A stretch of 64,000 nucleotides of DNA, taken from Paramicrosporidium saccamoebae (lineage: Eukaryota; Rozellomycota). Within the stretch, counting starts at the first letter, position 1, and the number at the start of each line of letters is the position of its first letter. Under the pieces are notes generated by a model. It was given only the letters and a program-made list of their open reading frames with translations, ran no database searches and had not been told where the DNA came from. The translations under genes were made by a program, and so were the position numbers. Shown here in pieces: positions 59,122 to 64,000 of the stretch. Where the stretch lies: contig MTSL01000048.1 in NCBI GenBank assembly GCA_002794465.1, positions 18,535 through 82,534 on the forward strand. Direction: 5' to 3'.

Positions 59122-61482
59122 ATGCTTCTATGCACCGCAGCCATAGGGATGCTGGCCATCACACCCGTGATGTGCGGCAAAAAGACTGACAATGGTTATA
59201 TCGGCTACGTGGGCGGAGTATATGCCGTGGCGGAAGACTGGTGGGGAGTAGCCAAAATGTACGATTCCCTCAAAGAGAGCTGTCCTTCTTGTGCCGAGCT
59301 GCTTCTCAAACAAGCTCCCAGTGAGGCAATTAGAAAGGAGATTGAGGATGGACAGGTGCAGCTTTACAAACCCGGAGGTATGACTTCAAAACTGGCCTCG
59401 TTGGTATCCGGAAAGTACCCAGAATGGCCCGGCACTGGAACGCAGCTGTTAACAAACATCGAATTAGCCAGGTCGTTGCTGGAATCCAAACAATGGACTG
59501 CTCTGCGGGGACTGATTCTTGATGAAATATTGCCCGATCCAGACTATCCAAGGTACAACTTGCCTCGACGGATAGTAGTGGCCTGTGGACTGGCCTTGAT
59601 GGATTTCAAGAATGACTGTCCAAATTGTGTGGCCCCTTGGCGCACCAAAGAGGTCGGTGGCAAAGACCTCACCATTGGGAAAAAGGCAAAGATTATTGAA
59701 GCTGTCCTCAAGATGCGGAATAACAAGCTGATTATTTCGGGACCACACAAGGCATGCGAAGAGGTGGGCATGCGGAAAGACCTGGAAGGATGTGTTCGAG
59801 TATTAGTTGCGGGTGGATATAGTCGTGCCGATGAGCTGTTTGCAAACATCAAAAACGACGATGAGCTGACAGTTGTTGCTGGGTGTTTCTATTTGGAAAC
59901 GCGTGGTCCGAAGGAGGCTGTCAAATATTATGGAAATCGACCGCCGATCCAGAACAAGTCAATCTTGGAGTTTGTAGGTACCATGCGCAAGACACTACTT
60001 CCTCTCTCAGAGTGGCATTCAGCGGCCAAGACACTTGCAATGGCCTGTCCTTGTCAAGAAACAGAGTTGCCAATCTTTAGGCGAGTGCGTCGCTCGGCCA
60101 TGCTGAACCAAGAAGTCAAGGCAAGCATCAAGAATCGCGAAAAACTATTCTGGGCCCTGTGTGCAGCCCAGTACAAGGAGCCAGCCCGAGAAAACTATGA
60201 AAAACTAAAGACTGATTTAGATCCGATTCTGCCAGGATTGAAGGCGTCAACGATGGAAAAGGTCAAAGAAGCCTTGAAGTCGATGGAAGATTCCCTCCTC
60301 AGGACTGAGCTGATTGATCTATCACATGTGGCAAAATACCAGGATCACATGAACAAGGCAGTAAAGGCCCTTCAGGTCGGAGACATACCAAGTGCACAGG
60401 GACAACTCGACAGCGTTACCCAGAAAGTACGAGAGACAGGCGAGGCAGGCAGAGCGGAGGAGGATCCATCAGTGCAGTTTATCACTCTGATGATTGCAGC
60501 ATTCCGTAATCCACAAATTCTATTTCACGAGGCCATTTCATTCCTCCGCTTTGATGATTGGAAGTTTAACTGGTACGTTGCCCAGGCAGTTGATCAGTAC
60601 ACTTCGGGGGCTAATCGTGTTCTCCTAGTTGATCAGACGGTAGATCAGGACTTGTTCAATATGCAGTATGCATTGATCCTGTTCTTTTCAGGGAGATTTC
60701 AGGACGTCCTGGACTTGAACTTTGAACTGCCCGACTCGCTCAAAAATTACACTCTGTTATGTGCTATGAAGCGGCAGGATGTCTGTACCATTGCGCAAAA
60801 GCCGATAGTCCCAGGGGTTTCAGATGAGCCCAGTGTGCTATTGCAGACCATTCCTCCTAGTCTTTGCAATGCAATCAGGGCCGCCCAAAGTGCCAAAGCT
60901 GTGCGCGATCCTGTGGTTCCCCTTTCTCCAGAGAGCCGCCAAGTATTGACTAACATGTCAGCGCAGAGCTATTTGCAGCCGCCTCTGCCGAGTGAGGCAC
61001 GTATGAAGCCACTAAGTGCCGTGATGGAAGTGAGAATAATATCCCCACCACTGACGCTGGACCCTGAAGCAAAGGCACGACTGGAGGCGAGAAAGACGCT
61101 CCCCTATGACATGGTCAGCATTCCAGAAGGTGTGGAGACGAGGGGTGCGAGATTCCTAAAATCAATGAAAAAGCTAAAATCTTTTTTGAAGAAAGCAAGA
61201 ACCAAGAATGGAAAAGTTAATCTTGATGATGAAACGCGAGAGGCTGCTACCACATTAATTGACGATCTTCCCGTCGTCTTGGAAAGCAAAGATCTCTCTG
61301 ATGAGCAGCAGGATGGGATCGAGAAATTCTTTGCTGGAGTCAGGAAAAACTCGTCGTTCAAAATGTCACTGGACAGCAAGGAGGCTGTTTATGAGCTTAT
61401 TAAAGACCAATATGATGCTATTCGGAATGTAAAGTCGGATGACATTGAAAAATTATTTGAAGAAGAGGAAGATTCTGACTAA
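59122..61482 (+). CDS. Large secreted protein of unknown function
   Basis: 786 aa, no intron. MLLCTAAIGMLAITPVMCGK is a signal peptide. The rest is mostly helical, without transmembrane segments, and has paired cysteines in the first third (ESCPSCAELL, NDCPNCVAPW). The middle has TPR-like helix pairs in feel (QGQLDSVTQKVRETGEAGRA, AVKALQVGDIPSAQ) but no firm motif. The C-terminus is basic then strongly acidic (DDIEKLFEEEEDSD). No family recognised. A CCAAT/ATTGG pair lies at about 59025-59065. AATAAA at 61498 is immediately followed by an LTR-like insertion. Confidence 0.65.
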   Translation: MLLCTAAIGMLAITPVMCGKKTDNGYIGYVGGVYAVAEDWWGVAKMYDSLKESCPSCAELLLKQAPSEAIRKEIEDGQVQLYKPGGMTSKLASLVSGKYPEWPGTGTQLLTNIELARSLLESKQWTALRGLILDEILPDPDYPRYNLPRRIVVACGLALMDFKNDCPNCVAPWRTKEVGGKDLTIGKKAKIIEAVLKMRNNKLIISGPHKACEEVGMRKDLEGCVRVLVAGGYSRADELFANIKNDDELTVVAGCFYLETRGPKEAVKYYGNRPPIQNKSILEFVGTMRKTLLPLSEWHSAAKTLAMACPCQETELPIFRRVRRSAMLNQEVKASIKNREKLFWALCAAQYKEPARENYEKLKTDLDPILPGLKASTMEKVKEALKSMEDSLLRTELIDLSHVAKYQDHMNKAVKALQVGDIPSAQGQLDSVTQKVRETGEAGRAEEDPSVQFITLMIAAFRNPQILFHEAISFLRFDDWKFNWYVAQAVDQYTSGANRVLLVDQTVDQDLFNMQYALILFFSGRFQDVLDLNFELPDSLKNYTLLCAMKRQDVCTIAQKPIVPGVSDEPSVLLQTIPPSLCNAIRAAQSAKAVRDPVVPLSPESRQVLTNMSAQSYLQPPLPSEARMKPLSAVMEVRIISPPLTLDPEAKARLEARKTLPYDMVSIPEGVETRGARFLKSMKKLKSFLKKARTKNGKVNLDDETREAATTLIDDLPVVLESKDLSDEQQDGIEKFFAGVRKNSSFKMSLDSKEAVYELIKDQYDAIRNVKSDDIEKLFEEEEDSD

Positions 61483-61504
61483 ATATATACCATTGCAATA
61501 AATC

Positions 61505-61711
61505 TGTGACGTAGAAGACTGATTAGTATGTCTTTTGGAAATAGTTCTCTAGTTTGGAGAAGGGATAATCAGAACAATCGATGAAGGATAATGAGATCTT
61601 TACCATTTGAGGATTATGTTATTTGTGAGACTATAAATGGGTCGTTGGATTGACTGAAGAAATTCTCTTCTCACCTAAACTGGGCCGTGGTATTATCCCC
61701 ACTACGCGACA
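61505..61711 (+). mobile_element. Solo-LTR-like element with perfect 4-bp duplication
   Basis: 207 bp, TGTGACGTAG ... CTACGCGACA, flanked by AATC on both sides (61501-61504 and 61712-61715). Very similar to 14478-14702 (shared GTAGAAGACTGATTAGTA and ACTGGGCCGTGGTATTATCC blocks) but lacks an internal CTCGTCTCTT stretch. The left flank is the AATAAA poly(A) signal of the preceding gene. Confidence 0.8.
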
Positions 61712-61871
61712 AATCTATTTCCTCATGCCATTCATGACCAAACTCTAGTAGCACCTTTGTATCTGGAGCTTTTTATTCACTGCTTTAACATGACTGGAGC
61801 GGTATCAAGAGAGATGTCTAAATAATTAGTATAGTTGCAGTTGGGACGAGGAGCCGTGACTGTGAAGTGGA

Positions 61872-62029
61872 GAGTAAAGATTCTGTTAAACAGCATCCGC
61901 TTATTATTGATCAGTCCGACCCAGGTAGCGGTCCCACGGCCCAGTTTAGTCCTATTAAGAATGGCTACCTATGAAGAAGCCATATATTTTATCAAAAAAA
62001 GTTCACTCATCAACAGATCCTTTATCCTT
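61872..62029 (-). repeat. Dispersed repeat family 2, antisense copy
   Basis: Reverse complement of the repeat at 42003-42172. Shared blocks: AGGTAGCCATTCTTAATAGG, CTACCTGGGTCGGACTGATC, AGGATCTGTTGATGAGTGAA. Partial copies occur near 3.97, 36.5, 40.6 and 48.4 kb. No coding potential or clear terminal repeats. Confidence 0.6.
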
Positions 62030-62637
62030 GGCTCATGTATATATAATGTGGTGGATTGATTAGCAGGCTCTTTGTTGTTCCACGGCGCCAAGACACCCCA
62101 CCCACAAGAATAATGAGAGCTGGCTTTATTAGTCATAAACTACATTTTATAGGCCCGAATCCTTCATTTGATTTCTGCAACAATTGGGCAACCACGTAAT
62201 ACTTAACGGTCAACTAAATCCAGAACTACGAAGAATTGTAGTCAAATATATGTGAGAAACGCAATAGTAGCCGCTCATCAAAGTGATAGACTGATTGACT
62301 GGTTGCTTGCTGAGAGTGAACCAGTTATGACAAAGAAAATCAGAAGCACAAAATGCAGAGAATGGGGCTGCCTTCTTCTCATTTAGACATCAGGCTTGAC
62401 GAACTGTGAATATTCCATGCAAGATGGGAATGATCGGCTCTCTTCCCGCTCAACCGAAAGCACGTGATTTTATCTGTGTTGACTTCCACTCTCTGACATG
62501 TACGGGCTAGAAATTCCAGTAAAGGATCGTTCCTGCTACGAGAGAGTATGGGCGAATACTTACCCGAGTTACTCTGGCTGATACGAATGCGGATATAAAC
62601 ATCAGCACAAGTCTGCTCGGGGTCAGGCGAGTCGAGC
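62030..62637. other. Intergenic region
   Basis: No convincing gene in about 600 bp. A minus-strand open frame at 62379-62819 overlaps the plus-strand gene below and looks like its shadow. Promoter of that gene expected near 62500-62637. Confidence 0.35.
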
Positions 62638-63306
62638 ATGGTCAAAGCAAGTCGCCCTCCCATCATACCTACGCTCCGTCGAGCTAAGGCCAAGGTCGAG
62701 TCTCGGTACCCAAATGCCTTTGATAAGGGTATTCCACTCTCACAAAGAGTTGAGGCTATGGTGCCTTTTGACGACGAACTGCTAGAGCTATTCCAGCTCG
62801 TTGAGGTTTTCTTGGCCACCGGCTACAGTGATTGGCGCAAGTTTCAAGAAAAGAACTTTCCTCTATACGATATCCACAATGGGTTCATCTTTCTGTATGA
62901 TAAGAAGGTCGACGAGTGCAAGGCACTGTTTAGTAAAAGACTCTTCCCTCCTACCAAGCCTGTTTCTTGGCAAGGACTTACCTTTGCAGAGATGAGAAAG
63001 ATGAACGGTCTCATACCCGATCACCTTTTAATAACAGGTGAGGGTGTCGAGTTGTATTTTCTCATTTCGAAGTTGAAGCCAGAGGGGCACCTCAATTTCT
63101 GCAAGACCTATTACTGTCTATCTGTTTATGAGAAGCTTACGAAAGACAGGATGGTCCCCCCTGAAAAGCTTGAACGAGGGCTGCAATATGTTTGGCATCT
63201 GTTTACCTCTCAAAGTTTGTATGGTACAATTTACCACAAGTTGTTGTCCGGCACTCCTGAGGAATTTGTTGAGTTTTTGGACATTGTCGTGGGACAAGCA
63301 TCCTGA
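62638..63306 (+). CDS. Unrecognised protein, possibly interrupted by a TGA
   Basis: 222 aa from MVKASRPPIIPTLRRAKAK. Composition is coding-like with helices (DDELLELFQLVEVFLATGYS, LFPPTKPVSWQGLTFAEMRK, ERGLQYVWHLFTSQSLYGTI). The basic N-terminus could target mitochondria or nucleus. No family recognised. After TGA (63304-63306) the same frame stays open for 22 codons of plausible sequence (GALLAKNLRIYLEQLDGQAE) to a second TGA, so the gene may be truncated by a nonsense change or the first TGA may be read through. Confidence 0.5.
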   Translation: MVKASRPPIIPTLRRAKAKVESRYPNAFDKGIPLSQRVEAMVPFDDELLELFQLVEVFLATGYSDWRKFQEKNFPLYDIHNGFIFLYDKKVDECKALFSKRLFPPTKPVSWQGLTFAEMRKMNGLIPDHLLITGEGVELYFLISKLKPEGHLNFCKTYYCLSVYEKLTKDRMVPPEKLERGLQYVWHLFTSQSLYGTIYHKLLSGTPEEFVEFLDIVVGQAS

Positions 63307-63745
63307 GGTGCACTGCTAGCCAAGAATTTGCGAATCTATCTTGAACAGCTCGATGGTCAGGCGGAACATTTGTGAGTATTAGCCAGTTTAGGGGCTTAAA
63401 TATGACCCGCTAATTGTAAGTAACTATAGGCAACTAAAGTACCTGTTATTAAACGACGAAAAGCTGAAAGTACGTGCACTAGTCTAATCATCTAGAGTGA
63501 GCACGAGGGATCTTGTGGCCAGCCACTCGGCATATAGCCGTAGCTTTTAAGTATACCTATTTAGCATGTTTTTCTAGCGCTTATGATGAAAAGTGGAAAA
63601 ATAGATAAGAGAAATCATGGGTATGAAGAAACAGACTTGTCCGAGCGGATCAACAGGATTGTGCTAATATCAAATCTGGAGCAACAAATCTGTCCGTTGG
63701 TATTTAAATTGACAAACGGTCAAAACTACTGCTCCAGACTTGGTA
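63307..63745. other. Intergenic region near right edge
   Basis: No supported gene. A plus-strand open frame starting 63583 has no recognisable content and overlaps the minus-strand gene at the edge. Confidence 0.35.
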
Positions 63746-64000
63746 TTAAACAATTCTGTCGATCAGCTCGGGCAAGTTTGTGCCTCCGAATTCGGCCGTC
63801 TGTTCCCTAATGGCTTTGTAGTATGGAACTTTTGATGCAATATCAGCGAGACTAGCTGTCGTTTGGTTGGTGAGAAAGGTGCTACACCATGCCATGCCCT
63901 CGAGCAACACTACAGCCTCCCCGCTGTGACAATACAACCTCGGTGCGCCGTAAAGAACTCCTCCCACCTGCCACACTATCCCCAAGATAGGCGGCATGTT
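63746..64000 (-). CDS. Partial unrecognised gene running off the right edge
   Basis: The minus strand is open from the edge to a TAA at 63746-63748, with the end reading SLADIASKVPYYKAIREQTA then EFGGTNLPELIDRIV. It looks coding but too little is present to name it. A possible intron (gtggga...cacag) could lie near 63930-63970. The true start is outside the window. Confidence 0.45.
   Translation of the reverse strand, partial: NMPPILGIVWQVGGVLYGAPRLYCHSGEAVVLLEGMAWCSTFLTNQTTASLADIASKVPYYKAIREQTAEFGGTNLPELIDRIV

Noticed and set aside
62379-62819. Minus-strand Ser-rich open frame
   Set aside because: Its Ser-rich start is antisense to the acidic/Leu-rich part of the plus-strand gene at 62638; no motif supports it.

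Overview
This is a nuclear window from a very compact eukaryote, most likely an early-diverging fungus. Fungal-type families are present: a Scw1/Whi3 RRM protein, a Mei2-like protein, Brl1/Brr6, Est1/Smg7, Rqc1/TCF25 and an Mrh4-like helicase. About 45 protein genes sit in 64 kb, roughly one per 1.4 kb. Spacing is minimal: 2 nt between a stop codon and the next ATG, 8 nt between two divergent ATGs, 5 nt between two convergent stops. I reconstructed 35 introns from reading frame and family alignment. All are 27-38 nt long and end in AG, and two begin with GC. This compactness suggests something near Rozellomycota/Cryptomycota, but that placement is inference. The gene models rest on frame consistency and on family patterns recalled from memory; no search was run.

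Layout. 1-9.5 kb: a partial UFD4/TRIP12 ubiquitin ligase, ACMSD decarboxylase, Scw1-like RRM protein, PhyH-type dioxygenase, a membrane-anchored protein with KCPF motifs, the nuclear-envelope protein Brl1/Brr6 and an SRPK kinase. 9.5-18 kb: a golgin, a large protein with a new five-fold repeat joined to a TBC domain lacking its catalytic fingers, two solo-LTR-like repeats around an assembly gap, an ABCG membrane half without ATPase, and a mitochondrial DEAD-box helicase. 18-29.5 kb: REEP/Yop1, Rqc1/TCF25, FAM72, two tandem Ptc7-like phosphatases with N-terminal membrane segments, a mitochondrial bacterial-type Fe-S serine dehydratase, and a divergent Ctu1/Tad3 pair. Both members of that pair modify tRNA position 34, and this Tad3 has lost its zinc ligands. 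29.5-36.4 kb: a SEP-UBX (p47) protein, the INO80 ATPase and a KH-domain protein.

36.8-45.7 kb is the most unusual part: seven tandem, same-strand, intronless genes for secreted paralogous proteins of about 305-315 residues, with a conserved HPFG / DPRLA / TN core. The order A-A-B-C-D-B-C shows a duplicated B-C block with patchy near-identity. 45.7-64 kb: Est1/Smg7, an O-methyltransferase, a degenerate Tpa1/OGFOD1 protein without iron ligands, a Mei2-like protein, SRP19, a U1-type zinc-finger protein, WRAP53, UCH37, METTL5, PIG-A, a large secreted protein of unknown type, another solo LTR and two unrecognised genes at the right edge.

Housekeeping functions group loosely around RNA biology (Scw1, SRPK, Mrh4, Ctu1, Tad3, KH, Est1/Smg7, Mei2, U1-type zinc finger, WRAP53, METTL5, SRP19) and protein quality control (UFD4, Rqc1, p47, UCH37). 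The tandem secreted family, the KCPF protein, the tandem phosphatases and the 786-residue secreted protein form the lineage-specific, surface- or host-facing part. No tRNA, rRNA, CRISPR array or intact retrotransposon was seen.
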